From an uncultured Rhodospirillaceae bacterium (GTDB lineage Bacteria; Pseudomonadota; Alphaproteobacteria; Rhodospirillales; Casp-alpha2), in NCBI GenBank assembly GCA_913030825.1, contig CAJWCU010000015.1:30479-94478 (forward strand): 64,000 bases of DNA, read 5' to 3'. The notes below the pieces were generated by a model, which saw only the letters and a program-made list of their open reading frames with translations, had not been told where the DNA came from and did not search any database. Positions 1-8,127 of the stretch are shown here, piece after piece. The position numbers were made by a program, and so were the translations under genes. Position 1 is the stretch's first letter; each line of letters starts with the position of its first letter.

Positions 1-89
1 ACGTTGGCCACGGGGATCGATTTGAATTTCTCGATCAGGGCCGGGTCGATACGGTCCCAGGATTGTTTGATGCGAAATCCGACAGTCAT
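1..89 (-). CDS. RraA-family aldolase, N-terminal fragment (cut by window edge)
   Basis: Only the first 29 codons lie in the window; the reading frame runs off the left edge. The N-terminus, beginning MTVGFRIKQSWDRID and continuing to a PVAN motif, is typical of RraA-like proteins, a family that includes 4-hydroxy-4-methyl-2-oxoglutarate / 4-carboxy-4-hydroxy-2-oxoadipate aldolases. It lies 34 bp downstream of a LigJ-type hydratase on the same strand. LigJ product is the substrate of that aldolase, so a role in splitting 4-carboxy-4-hydroxy-2-oxoadipate to pyruvate and oxaloacetate is the natural inference. The start is preceded by an AAGGAGA-like ribosome site. The catalytic part is outside the window, so the call rests on context and the N-terminus. 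Confidence 0.65.
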   Translation of the reverse strand, partial: MTVGFRIKQSWDRIDPALIEKFKSIPVAN

Positions 90-123
90 TTGGATGGTCT
101 CCTTGAGGTCTGCTTGGCGGCTC

Positions 124-1137
124 TTAGGCGGCCGCGAGCTTGAGTTTCGTGAATACCTTTAAGGCGTTCTTGTAGAACACCTTGTCCTTTTCCTCGGCCG
201 AGAGGTGCGGCGTCGCTTCGATATAGCGCCGGGTATCGTCGAACCATTGGCCGGTGTCCGGGTCCTTGCAGCGCACGGCGCCGTGCAGTTCGGACGCGAA
301 CAGGATGTTGTCCACGGGAACGACCTCGGTCATCAGGTTGATGCCCGGCTGGTGATAGACGCAGGTGTCGAAGAACAGGTTGTCGCCCATCATGTCCTTG
401 GGTTCCGGCCGGTCCATGCCCATGGCGATGCCCCGGTAGCGGCCCCAGTGATAGGGCACGGCGCCGCCGCCGTGAGGAATGATCAACTTCAGTCCCGGGA
501 ACCGTTCGAACAGGTCCGATTGCAGCAACTGCATGAAGGCCGCCGTATCGGCGTTGATGTAATGGGCGCCCGTGAAATGGAAGTTCGGATTGCAGGATTG
601 GCTGACGTGGATCATCGCCGGGACCTGCAGTTCTTCAAGCTTGGCGTAGAGATCGAACCACCAGGGGTCGGTCAGGGGCGGGTCGGTCCAATTCCCGCCC
701 GACGGGTCCGGGTTCAGGTTGACGCCGATGAAGCCCAGTTCGTTGACCAGGCGCTCCAGTTCCGGGATGGAGTTCGACGGCGAGCAGCCGGGCGATTGCG
801 GCAACTGGCCGACCGGCGCGAAGTTGTTGGGGAAGATGTCGCAGATACGTTTGATCTGGTCGTTGCAGATGCGCGACCACTGCATGCTCATCTTCTCGTC
901 GCCGACATGGTGGCCCATGCCGCCGGCGCGAGGCGAGAAGATAGTCATGTCCGTGCCGCGTTCCTGCTGCAGGCGGAGTTGCGTGTTGGCGACGCTTTCC
1001 TTGAGTTCGTCGTCGGAGATTTGCGGCTCCTTGGCGCTCATCTTTGACAGGTCGCCGTTGGCGTCGATCTGTTCCTTGCGCCAGGCCGTATGGGCCTCGG
1101 GTGCTGTCGTATAGTGACCGTGGCAATCGATGATCAT
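124..1137 (-). CDS. ligJ: 4-oxalomesaconate hydratase (LigJ-type amidohydrolase)
   Basis: A 337-residue metal-dependent hydratase of the amidohydrolase-2 superfamily. It opens with MIIDCHGHYTTAP, placing the paired metal-binding histidines at residues 6 and 8. Further LigJ hallmarks are LNLNPDPSGG, MIHVSQSCNPNFHFTGAHY, IPHGGGAVPYHWGR and an FDTCVYHQPGI segment, and the length matches LigJ (about 340). The reaction is hydration of 4-oxalomesaconate to 4-carboxy-4-hydroxy-2-oxoadipate in the protocatechuate 4,5-cleavage / gallate pathway. I chose the ATG at 1137 because the open frame upstream has no homologous content. It starts 7 bp after the upstream crotonase gene and is followed by an RraA-type aldolase, consistent with one operon. 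Confidence 0.88.
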   Translation of the reverse strand: MIIDCHGHYTTAPEAHTAWRKEQIDANGDLSKMSAKEPQISDDELKESVANTQLRLQQERGTDMTIFSPRAGGMGHHVGDEKMSMQWSRICNDQIKRICDIFPNNFAPVGQLPQSPGCSPSNSIPELERLVNELGFIGVNLNPDPSGGNWTDPPLTDPWWFDLYAKLEELQVPAMIHVSQSCNPNFHFTGAHYINADTAAFMQLLQSDLFERFPGLKLIIPHGGGAVPYHWGRYRGIAMGMDRPEPKDMMGDNLFFDTCVYHQPGINLMTEVVPVDNILFASELHGAVRCKDPDTGQWFDDTRRYIEATPHLSAEEKDKVFYKNALKVFTKLKLAAA

Positions 1138-1144
1138 CGGAAAT

Positions 1145-1960
1145 CTACTCCCCCTTGAAGTCCGGCTTGCGCTTTTCCGCAAAGGCGCTGACGCCTTCGT
1201 AGAAATCGGCGGTCCGCGTATTGCGGATGAAGGCGGCCTTCTCCGCGTCCAGCTGCTCCGCCAGGCTGTTGTGCCAGGACGCATTGAGGAGTGCCTTGGC
1301 CTCGGCATTGGCGCGGCCGGCGGCCTTGGCCAGGCGCCCGGCCAGCTTGTCCGTCTCGGCCTCCAGGTCCGCCGCGGGCACGATGCGGTTGATCAGGCCC
1401 CAGTCGAGGGCATCCTGTGCCGTGAAGCGGTCGCCCAGCAAGGCGATTTCCATCGCCTTCTTCATGCCGACGGTGCGCGGTAGGGAATAGGTCGACCCAC
1501 CGTCGGGGCTGGTGCCGATGTGGCAATAGGCGAGGGTGAAGAACGCGTCTTCGGCAACCAATGCCAGGTCGCAGGCCAGCATCAGGCTGACGCCCGCGCC
1601 CGCGGCGGCCCCCCGCACCGAAGCGATGATCGGCTGCGGCAGGGCGCGCATGTTTTCGACCGTGGCATGAACGCGGGTCAGGCGGGCGTCGAACTGTTCC
1701 GCCGTCTTGTCGCGATCCGGTTCCTCGTCCAGCATGGTCTTGAAGGCCTTCACGTCGCCGCCGGCCATGAAGTGGTCTCCCTGACCTTTCAGGATGACGA
1801 CCCGCACGTCGGTCGCCGTGCGCAACTGATCGGTGATCTCCTTCATCGCCTTCATGACGTCGATGCTGATGGCGTTCAACGCCTCGGGCCGGTTGAAGGT
1901 GATGCGGCAAACGCCGTCGCGGACCTCGGTGAGGACCGTTTCATTGGGGGACGTAACCAT
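1145..1960 (-). CDS. Enoyl-CoA hydratase/isomerase family protein, PaaG-like
   Basis: A 271-residue crotonase-fold protein. The oxyanion-hole glycines are in the GAAAGAGVSLMLACDL stretch. The two glutamates used by classical enoyl-CoA hydratase are replaced (Ser and Tyr), but an Asp is present in IGTSPDGGSTYSLPR, exactly where PaaG-type isomerases carry their only acidic catalytic residue. I therefore favour an enoyl-CoA isomerase-like reaction over hydration. The start at 1960 follows a GGGAGCC ribosome site and gives the usual family N-terminus; a longer frame upstream is not supported. It is the first gene of an operon with the LigJ-type hydratase and RraA-like aldolase; the exact acyl-CoA substrate is unknown. 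Confidence 0.8.
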   Translation of the reverse strand: MVTSPNETVLTEVRDGVCRITFNRPEALNAISIDVMKAMKEITDQLRTATDVRVVILKGQGDHFMAGGDVKAFKTMLDEEPDRDKTAEQFDARLTRVHATVENMRALPQPIIASVRGAAAGAGVSLMLACDLALVAEDAFFTLAYCHIGTSPDGGSTYSLPRTVGMKKAMEIALLGDRFTAQDALDWGLINRIVPAADLEAETDKLAGRLAKAAGRANAEAKALLNASWHNSLAEQLDAEKAAFIRNTRTADFYEGVSAFAEKRKPDFKGE

Positions 1961-2027
1961 GGATGAAGGCTCCCTGATGTCTTGCGGCTTATGGCGGCCG
2001 CCTTTGTTGATTGTCGGTGGACGCAGG

Positions 2028-2498
2028 TTAAAGCTCTTTGCGGTAGACGACAAAGCCCGAGTGCGTCGCGACCTGATCGTAGAGGCGCATCGCCGTCGCG
2101 TTGGTTTCGTGGGTATGCCAATAGACGCGGGGCGACCCGGCTTCGCGGGCCCGCTCGTAGACCTCCTCGATCAGGGCCTTGCCGATACCCTGTCCGCGCA
2201 GGTCCGGATCGGTGAACAGATCGTGCAGATAGCAGATCGGTCCCCGCATGATGGAATGACGGTGGAAAACATAATGGACGAGGCCGACCAGCCGGCCCTC
2301 TGCCTCGGCAACGATCGCGTGGATCGGCTCGTACCCGTCGAAAAAGCGGTCCCAGGTCAGTCGGGTCATTTCCTCTGAAACGGTGAGGGGGCCGGTGCGT
2401 TTATAGAAGGCGTTGTAGCCGTCCCACAGCCGGTGCCAGGCCTCGTACTCGTCGGACTTGGGTGGGCGCAGGGTCAGTTCGATGGTCATGGTGGTCAT
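2028..2498 (-). CDS. GNAT family N-acetyltransferase
   Basis: A 156-residue GNAT-fold protein. Motif A, the acetyl-CoA pyrophosphate loop, is seen as DPDLRGQGIGKALIEEVYE around residues 100-118, preceded by the strand LHDLFTDP and followed by a WHTHETNATAMRLYDQ motif B region. The acceptor cannot be read from the sequence; the N-terminal segment resembles acetyltransferases acting on small amines. ATGs at 2498 and 2489 are both possible. It is 67 bp upstream of the PaaG-like gene on the same strand and divergent from the dehalogenase gene, with a 96 bp gap that probably holds both promoters. Confidence 0.8.
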   Translation of the reverse strand: MTTMTIELTLRPPKSDEYEAWHRLWDGYNAFYKRTGPLTVSEEMTRLTWDRFFDGYEPIHAIVAEAEGRLVGLVHYVFHRHSIMRGPICYLHDLFTDPDLRGQGIGKALIEEVYERAREAGSPRVYWHTHETNATAMRLYDQVATHSGFVVYRKEL

Positions 2499-2594
2499 CC
2501 GAATGGGTTTGTAGGGGGGGAGGGGACTGTGGTGAGATTAGCCCAGAGCCCCTTTCAGGGGCCAATAAAACACGCCAAGGAACAGGAAACAGCC

Positions 2595-3311
2595 ATGCCC
2601 AGCCCAGACGTAAAGGTCATCTTCTTCGATGTTTTCGGCACGGTCGTCGATTGGCGGTCGAGCCTGCTGCGCCTTTTGGCGGAATACGGTGAGAAACAAG
2701 GGATCGAAGCCGATTGGCCGGGTTTCCTGACGGCCTGGAAGGCCGGTTACCGTCCCGCCATGGACGCCGTGATTTCGGGGGCCAGGCCCTATTTCAATCT
2801 GGATGAGATGTATCTGGAACGCATGAACCAAGTGATTGGCGATTTCGGCTTGGACGGGCTCTCCGAGGCGCAAAAGCAGGACATCCTGCATCTCTGGCTG
2901 AAGATCGATCCTTGGCCCGATGCAGTCGAGGGCCTGAGGCGGCTGGCGTCCAAATACACGTTGGTGACCCTATCCAACGGCTCCTTCGCCTGGCTGACGG
3001 CCATCGCCAAGCACGGAAACTTGCCGTTCGATGCAATCCTGACGGCCGAGAACGCCGGGGTCTATAAACCGCACCCCAACGTCTATCTGAAGGCCATCGA
3101 ACTGATGGGCATGAAGGCAACGCCGGAGATGTGCATGCTGACGGCCTGCCACAACTACGACCTGGAGGCCGCGCGCAGCCACGGCATGAAGACGGCCTTT
3201 CTGCCGAGGAAGGAATACGGCCCCGACCAGGAAGCCGACCAGGCGCCGGAAAGCGACTGGGAGGTCGTGGCGAAGGATTTGATCGGCGTCGCGGAGGCGA
3301 TGGGCTGCTAG
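2595..3311 (+). CDS. Haloacid dehalogenase, type II (HAD superfamily)
   Basis: A 238-residue HAD hydrolase of the L-2-haloacid dehalogenase class. Motif I is FFDVFGTVVDW with the nucleophile Asp12 and the F-G-T that marks type II dehalogenases instead of the DxD of phosphatases. Motif II is TLSNGS, the conserved Lys is in VYKPHPNVY, and motif III is ACHNYDLEAARSHGMKTAF. The expected reaction is hydrolytic removal of halide from 2-haloalkanoates through an aspartyl ester, in the cytoplasm. The ATG at 2595 follows AAGGAACAGGAAAC; the open frame extends upstream but has no family similarity there. Substrates other than haloacids are possible. Confidence 0.85.
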   Translation: MPSPDVKVIFFDVFGTVVDWRSSLLRLLAEYGEKQGIEADWPGFLTAWKAGYRPAMDAVISGARPYFNLDEMYLERMNQVIGDFGLDGLSEAQKQDILHLWLKIDPWPDAVEGLRRLASKYTLVTLSNGSFAWLTAIAKHGNLPFDAILTAENAGVYKPHPNVYLKAIELMGMKATPEMCMLTACHNYDLEAARSHGMKTAFLPRKEYGPDQEADQAPESDWEVVAKDLIGVAEAMGC

Positions 3312-3500
3312 CGGTAATCCGGGAGCATGGTTGTGGGTTTCAACGGCTGATCGGCGTTTGATGATAGGTTATCTCAACCAGATATTTTGAGGTAAAATTC
3401 TTTAATTCCGAAAATTTTCCTATGTATTGAGTCTGCCGATCGTCACAGATGCGCCTTTGTTTCTGTAGCGGCAATTCGCAGACCGCTTATCGCTATATGA

Positions 3501-3529
3501 CCGCCGCCCGCAAGGGCTGGCGGTTTTTT
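3501..3529 (+). terminator. Rho-independent terminator-like hairpin
   Basis: CCGCC-GCCC, a GCAA tetraloop, GGGC, a bulged T and GGCGG form a nine-pair stem followed immediately by six Ts. It sits about 190 bp after the dehalogenase stop and 41 bp before the next start codon, so it could end dehalogenase transcription or act as a leader hairpin of the following small gene. Confidence 0.6.
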
Positions 3530-3570
3530 CATGGGCGGTTGTCTTTCCTTGAAAATAAAGGAACTTTCCC

Positions 3571-4149
3571 ATGCAGTATGTCTTCAAGCTGAACCGAACC
3601 GTCGGGCCCGACGTGAACCACGATTTATCAGACGTTCTCAAGGTCAAAACCGCGCTCGGCCGATTGGGTTTATTCGAAACACCAGAGTACGGCATCGACG
3701 AATTCCCTGACCAGCCCATGCTCGACGGTATCAAGCGCTTTCAAGTGACCGAGAATTTAGCGGCTGACAAGGTCATGAAGTCGGATGGTCCGACTTATCA
3801 CCGGATGGCCGAGCGGTTGCGTGAGCAAGATTTGTACGATGCTCCGACGCCACCGATATATGGTGGTGAAGAGCCGAATGCCCCTTCGTCTGGAGACCGT
3901 CCGTCGAACGAAGAGTTCTTCGGAGACGAGAAAGCAACGTTCGACCCGAGAGGTGCATTGAAAGCCGCAACAGACAGGGCGAGGGAAGCAGGTAGCTTGG
4001 GCGAAGCAATTGGCGCCGGCTTGCCAGGTGGAGCCCGTATTGGCAAGGCCGTAGGAACGGCACTAGGAGGAGCTGGTGGCTTCCTCTTGGGAGGATTTGG
4101 AAATCGAACAGGAAACATTGGTCTGGTTGACCCAGCCGCCGGTCCTTAG
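3571..4149 (+). CDS. Small peptidoglycan-binding-like protein with C-terminal glycine zipper
   Basis: A 192-residue protein of unknown function. Residues about 18-75 (DVLKVKTALGRLGLFETPEYG through ADKVMKSDGPTYHRM, with an intervening GIKRFQ) follow the pattern of the three-helix peptidoglycan-binding domain 1, where an array of x-V-K-x-A-L-x-x-L-G leads to a F-Q motif and a target-size segment. Residues 80-140 are proline-rich and acidic. The C-terminus (about 150-185) is a GxxxG-rich hydrophobic segment, a glycine zipper that could insert into a membrane. No signal peptide is visible. Base composition is noticeably less GC-rich than the flanking genes, hinting at transfer. An export route or effector role is speculation. 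Confidence 0.65.
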   Translation: MQYVFKLNRTVGPDVNHDLSDVLKVKTALGRLGLFETPEYGIDEFPDQPMLDGIKRFQVTENLAADKVMKSDGPTYHRMAERLREQDLYDAPTPPIYGGEEPNAPSSGDRPSNEEFFGDEKATFDPRGALKAATDRAREAGSLGEAIGAGLPGGARIGKAVGTALGGAGGFLLGGFGNRTGNIGLVDPAAGP

Positions 4150-4173
4150 TCGTTCTGTTTGCAAGTAAGAGAT

Positions 4174-4205
4174 GCCGGGAGGCTGCGACGGCTCCCGGCC
4201 TTTCA
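4174..4205. terminator. Hairpin terminator between convergent genes
   Basis: GCCGGGAG (4174-4181) pairs with CTCCCGGC (4192-4199) to give an eight-pair stem followed by CTTTCATCTATT. It lies 24 bp after the plus-strand gene ending at 4149 and just before the minus-strand frame ending at 4207, so it could terminate both directions. Confidence 0.6.
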
Positions 4206-4206
4206 T

Positions 4207-4521
4207 CTATTCGCCGCCGCCGGAAAAATCACCACCTACGTCTGTGGGAACGCCGACAGTGTCTGGAAGGCTGCTGGCATCGGAATTCCCGTACCCCTGC
4301 TTTTCCGCGCCGGACCAACTGTGCTGCCCGAAATTGTCCGCGTCAGAGCGATATGGGTTCATCCGCGCGGCCTCGGTGCCTTTGTCACCTGCGGTATTTC
4401 TCGCGTTGAATGGCCAATAAGCCGATAGCAGATCAAGCGGTGCCAAACACAATTGCTTCGCGAGAGCCCGTAGGCGCGTCACAGGTTGCTCTCCATCATT
4501 GAACTTATCGTAAATTTTCAC
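4207..4521 (-). CDS. Small hypothetical protein, glycine-rich C-terminus
   Basis: A 104-codon frame with a GTG start and no convincing ribosome site. The product is acidic and polar with a short WPFNARNTAGDKGTEAARMN segment and ends in GGDFSGGGE. I do not recognise a family. Three things favour it being real: a hairpin terminator sits immediately beyond its stop, it is co-directional with and 50 bp downstream of two other small genes, and its Gly-rich tail resembles the tail of the protein encoded just upstream. Weak points are the missing ribosome site and the absence of any domain. Confidence 0.35.
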   Translation of the reverse strand: MKIYDKFNDGEQPVTRLRALAKQLCLAPLDLLSAYWPFNARNTAGDKGTEAARMNPYRSDADNFGQHSWSGAEKQGYGNSDASSLPDTVGVPTDVGGDFSGGGE

Positions 4522-4571
4522 ACAATATGAGAATCGTTGGAAAATTTTTTTTATGGATCAGTGAAAGCGAC

Positions 4572-4874
4572 CTAGAAACCGCCCGAACCACCGCCGCCGA
4601 TGTCACCGCCGCCGTGATCGCCGAAGCCGCCGTCGAGGTGGCTGGGGCTGTCCAATGGGCCGTGGTAGCCGCCTTCATAGCCACCTTCATAGCCGCCGGC
4701 ACTGGTCCCGTCGCCGCGCGGGCCCAGACCGAACGGGATCAGGAACCAGACCGGCAGCCAATTCAGCCATGCGCGCAGACGTTCGCGGGGGGAATTCGGG
4801 TCGATCGGCGTTTCCGCCGTCGCCCCCGTTTCCTGGCTCGGCGCTCCCGCGTCCGGTGTCTTGGTATCCGTCAT
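4572..4874 (-). CDS. Small glycine-rich membrane-anchored hypothetical protein
   Basis: A 100-residue protein. The first 30 residues are Thr/Pro/Ala-rich and polar; residues about 34-52 (LRAWLNWLPVWFLIPFGLG) look like one short transmembrane or membrane-surface helix. The C-terminal 45 residues are dominated by Gly, Tyr and His, with a repeated GGYEGGYEGGYHG block and a final GGGDIGGGGSGGF. No family is recognised. The start lies 4 bp after the stop of the secreted-protein gene upstream, so the two are almost certainly co-transcribed and may function together at the cell envelope. Confidence 0.6.
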   Translation of the reverse strand: MTDTKTPDAGAPSQETGATAETPIDPNSPRERLRAWLNWLPVWFLIPFGLGPRGDGTSAGGYEGGYEGGYHGPLDSPSHLDGGFGDHGGGDIGGGGSGGF

Positions 4875-4878
4875 GGTG

Positions 4879-5751
4879 TCAGCTTCCGGGCTTGTGATTC
4901 CAATAGTCGATGTTGAGGTCGCGCATCAGGTCGCCGTGACGGTATTCCAGGCAGGATTTCACGCCGGCCATGGAATGGTGATGGCCGGGCCGGGCACAGC
5001 GGTCGATCTCCCGCCGGGCGGCGCCGACCGCGCCGGCGCCTTGGTCCTTGAGGACGGGCGCCATGTCGTCGACGACGTCGTTCCATAGCCTTTCGACATT
5101 GGCGGGTGTGGGGGCGGCCCGGTAATCGACGATGGCCGACGCGACGCGCCCGACCAGCCGGGCAGAGGTCGCGAGAGGCTGGCCGTCGACCATCTCTTCC
5201 CCAACGGCACGCAGGCTTCGGGTGACGTATTCGGCTTCCGCCGGGGTGATCGGGTCCGGATCGCCCGCCAGCGGGGTGGGGAGCAGGGAGGCCTGGCGAG
5301 TTACCACCAGACGCACGCTGGCTGCGCCCAATTGGGCCAAATGCCCGGCTGTCATGCTGACCCGCACATGGGTGAAGCCACGGCCGCTGGTGAAGGTCAC
5401 ATTGTTCGCGGGAATATCGCGCTGGGCCCCCGCCGCGTCGGTCAGGCGCAATAGGAAGTGGCTTGCCTCGGCGGGTGTATAGGCCGTCCCGGACCGGGGG
5501 CTGTCCCGGTCCTGTTGCAGGCAGAAGGTGGTGATATCGGTTTCGCAGGTGCCGCCGTCGCAGATGAAGGGCATGCCTTCCTGGGTTTCCAAGGCGGCGA
5601 GAATCTGTGGCGCGGCTTGGGCGCTTTGCAGCGGTGCGAAGAGCGTAAACAGCAGGACGGCGGCAGCAAGCCGGAAACCGTCAGTATTGATGACGTTACG
5701 GGTTAGGTCGTGGGGAAGGTTTAGGACGAGGGAAACGCGTCGAAGAGTCAT
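4879..5751 (-). CDS. Secreted hypothetical protein
   Basis: A 290-residue protein with an unusually long N-terminal region, then a hydrophobic core (FRLAAAVLLFTLFAPLQ) and an SAQA cleavage-like site near residue 46, indicating Sec export. A strong AAGGAGGT ribosome site eight bases before the ATG fixes the start. The mature part has a DGGTCETDITTFCLQQDRDSP segment with paired cysteines and later a CARPGHHHSMAGVKSC segment with two more, so periplasmic disulfides are plausible. No catalytic motif or known domain is recognised. It is the first gene of a two- or three-gene unit with the small Gly-rich proteins downstream. Confidence 0.65.
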   Translation of the reverse strand: MTLRRVSLVLNLPHDLTRNVINTDGFRLAAAVLLFTLFAPLQSAQAAPQILAALETQEGMPFICDGGTCETDITTFCLQQDRDSPRSGTAYTPAEASHFLLRLTDAAGAQRDIPANNVTFTSGRGFTHVRVSMTAGHLAQLGAASVRLVVTRQASLLPTPLAGDPDPITPAEAEYVTRSLRAVGEEMVDGQPLATSARLVGRVASAIVDYRAAPTPANVERLWNDVVDDMAPVLKDQGAGAVGAARREIDRCARPGHHHSMAGVKSCLEYRHGDLMRDLNIDYWNHKPGS

Positions 5752-6191
5752 GTCGATACCTCCTTGATATCAGCAACATGCCTTCTTCGGGCCCGGCTTA
5801 TCACGCAGCCGCGCCGACCGTCTCTGGCCGGTGGCGGAGAAGCGCCCGGTGCAGCAAATCCGGGTCGCGTGGGCCGGGCTTCTCCAGAAATGCCTAATGT
5901 ATTCTGCGCCGCAACCTGTTTGGGCGCAAGCGCCTGCATGCGGGTCGTGCCACAGGCGGCTCCGGCAAAACAGGCAGAAAGCCTACGCCTTATTACAACA
6001 AAATTAATATGTATATTTAAATGCGTATATTTTCCGTGGTGAAACATTGCTGCCGCGCTAATGCAACTTATTCAAAAGAGCCGGTTTTTATGACTTTGGT
6101 CAAGGTATGAATAAAAATTCCAATGTTATAGCGTTATTCATTCACCCGTACCTTGGGGGGACAGGTCCGGGGTAAAAAATGAGGGTGTGCT
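5752..6191. other. 440 bp non-coding divergent region
   Basis: Between the secreted-protein gene (minus) and the chemoreceptor gene (plus). The half next to the secreted-protein gene is GC-rich with no frame I can support. The right-hand part (about 5996-6185) is sharply AT-rich, as expected for promoters, and ends with a GAGGGTGTGCT leader before the chemoreceptor ATG. I could not assign a specific sigma-factor element or operator with confidence. Confidence 0.5.
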
Positions 6192-7730
6192 ATGAGCTTT
6201 TTTGGATCCTCCTCCGGCGGGCTGTCCGCTTCGGACATGCGCAGCGTACTAGAGAATCTACCCAGCGCCGTGATGGCCTGTGATACCCGCGATTTCAAGA
6301 TTGTCTACGCCAATCGGAAAAGCCGCGAGACCCTGAACGAAATTTCTCACCTGTTGCCCGAAGGCGTGAATGGCGATTCGATCATCGGCCGATCGATCGA
6401 CGTCTTTCATAAAAATCCCGAACATCAGCGGAAATTGCTGTCCGATCCCAAGAACCTGCCGCACCACGCGATCATCCGCGTCGGCCCGGAACTTTTGGAA
6501 TTGGATATCGCCGCCATCGAAACCTCCGGCGGCAAGGTGACCAAGGTGATGCTCAACTGGAGCGTCGTGACCGAGCGGGAAAACCTAGCGTTGATGGTCA
6601 ACAACCTGCCCATCAACGTGATGACCTGCGATCGCGATACGCTGGAGCTGAACTACCTCAACGATACGAGCATGAAAACCCTGAAGGAGATCGAACATCT
6701 GCTGCCGGTGAAGGCGACCGATCTCTTCGGTACCTGTATCGACGTCTTCCACAAGCATCCGGAACACCAACGCAAGCTGCTTGCCGATCCCAAGAACCTG
6801 CCGCACCGGGCGAAAATCCAGCTTGGCGATGAAATGCTCGATCTCAACGTCGCGGCGATGATCGACAGCACCGGCTACTACGTCGGGCCGATGGTCACCT
6901 GGAGCGTCGTCACCGAGCAGGTCGCCATCACCAAGAAGGCGACCGAGGTCACCAGTCTTGTCGGTAGGTCCGCGCAGGACGTTTTGAAAACCGCGGAAAG
7001 CATGGTGCAGGGCTCGGAAGCCAGCTCCAACCGGTCGGTCGATGTGGCCGATCTGGCACAGGAAACCCTGGATCGAATTACCGCCGTTGCGGCCGCGGCC
7101 GAGGAACTCGCCAGTTCCGTCAGCGAAGTGGAAAGCCAGGTCGTTCGATCCTCCGAAGTGGCCCAGGCCGCCGTTCAGCGCGCCGACGACGCCAACAACC
7201 GGGTAACTGGCCTGGCCGAGGCGGCGAACCGGATCGGCAACGTGGTCGAATTGATCCGCGACGTCGCCGAACAAACCAACCTGTTGGCCCTGAACGCCAC
7301 GATCGAGGCCGCCCGCGCCGGCGATGCCGGCAAGGGCTTCGCCGTCGTCGCGTCTGAGGTCAAGAACCTTGCCAATCAAACGACCAAGGCGACGGAGGAG
7401 ATTTCCAGCCAGATCATCGCCGTCCAGAACGAGACCAAGGAATCGGTCGAGGCGATCAAGGAGATTTCCCAGATCATCCGCGATATCGACAATATGACCA
7501 GCGAGGTGCGTTCGGCGATTTCGCAACAAACCGATGCGACGCAGGAAATCAGCGCCAACGTCCAGGAATCGACCGCCGCGATGAACAAGGTGACGGACAA
7601 CGTCTCCGACGTCACGCAGCGCAACCTTCTCGGCATGGGGTCGGCGATCAAGGTTATCTGGAAAACAAGAAAACTGCTCGATCCGGTCGGTGAACTGCAA
7701 TCCAGTATTGAGCGTTTCCTCAAGAGCTAG
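6192..7730 (+). CDS. Soluble methyl-accepting chemotaxis protein with tandem PAS domains
   Basis: A 512-residue receptor with no transmembrane segment, so it senses in the cytoplasm. Two PAS-type sensor domains (about residues 15-120 and 130-235) are clear duplicates: both carry an [20 protein letters not shown] block and end in a WSVVTE linker. The signalling domain (about 265-490) contains the conserved hairpin tip [20 protein letters not shown] followed by [15 protein letters not shown], which contacts CheA and CheW. No CheR-binding pentapeptide is at the C-terminus. The next two genes encode a STAS protein and a kinase/phosphatase fusion, an unusual pairing that suggests output beyond, or coordinated with, flagellar switching. 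The ligand or cofactor of the PAS domains is not evident. Confidence 0.92.
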   Translation: MSFFGSSSGGLSASDMRSVLENLPSAVMACDTRDFKIVYANRKSRETLNEISHLLPEGVNGDSIIGRSIDVFHKNPEHQRKLLSDPKNLPHHAIIRVGPELLELDIAAIETSGGKVTKVMLNWSVVTERENLALMVNNLPINVMTCDRDTLELNYLNDTSMKTLKEIEHLLPVKATDLFGTCIDVFHKHPEHQRKLLADPKNLPHRAKIQLGDEMLDLNVAAMIDSTGYYVGPMVTWSVVTEQVAITKKATEVTSLVGRSAQDVLKTAESMVQGSEASSNRSVDVADLAQETLDRITAVAAAAEELASSVSEVESQVVRSSEVAQAAVQRADDANNRVTGLAEAANRIGNVVELIRDVAEQTNLLALNATIEAARAGDAGKGFAVVASEVKNLANQTTKATEEISSQIIAVQNETKESVEAIKEISQIIRDIDNMTSEVRSAISQQTDATQEISANVQESTAAMNKVTDNVSDVTQRNLLGMGSAIKVIWKTRKLLDPVGELQSSIERFLKS

Positions 7731-7796
7731 TGGCTCTGGCGTTTTTTATGTCGCGCCTGCCGCGCGGCGAAACATCAAATTACCGGAGTTCGAAAA

Positions 7797-8102
7797 TTGG
7801 AATACACAATCAATGAAGCGGGTGATGCCCACGAAGTTATGATGCAGGGAACCTTCGGGTTCGCCGACAACGTGAGCGTGGAGCAATTGGTCGAATCCCT
7901 CGTCGACAAACGCGCTGGGTCCGTTGTTTTGAACCTGAGCAGTGTCGAAAAAATCGATTCCGCGGGTCTTGGCATGATTGTCCTGATCAAGGATGAGATC
8001 GAAGACAGTGGCGGCAAGTTCGCTGTCCGCGGTGCCTCGGGCCAGGTCAAAAAGATGTTAGACATTTCGCGGTTCGATCAGTTGATGAACGTCGAGGGCT
8101 GA
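7797..8102 (+). CDS. STAS-domain anti-sigma-factor antagonist-like protein
   Basis: A 101-residue stand-alone STAS protein. The conserved phosphorylation loop is EKIDSAGLGMIVLI with Ser55 at the position phosphorylated in SpoIIAA/RsbV. The start is TTG at 7797, supported by a CCGGAG ribosome site and by the family's usual N-terminal strand beginning right there. It lies 66 bp after the chemoreceptor and 25 bp before the gene for a kinase-phosphatase fusion, which contains exactly the two activities needed to phosphorylate and dephosphorylate it. The likely role is the switch protein of a partner-switching module; its downstream target is not encoded here. Confidence 0.88.
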   Translation: MEYTINEAGDAHEVMMQGTFGFADNVSVEQLVESLVDKRAGSVVLNLSSVEKIDSAGLGMIVLIKDEIEDSGGKFAVRGASGQVKKMLDISRFDQLMNVEG

Positions 8103-8127
8103 TCGCCCTCGACGCGGATTTTCCGGC

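Noticed and set aside
7723..7746. Hairpin AGAGC/GCTCT over the chemoreceptor stop followed by GGCGTTTTTT
   Set aside because: Only a five-pair stem separated from the T-run by four bases; too weak to call a terminator, and the next genes appear functionally linked.
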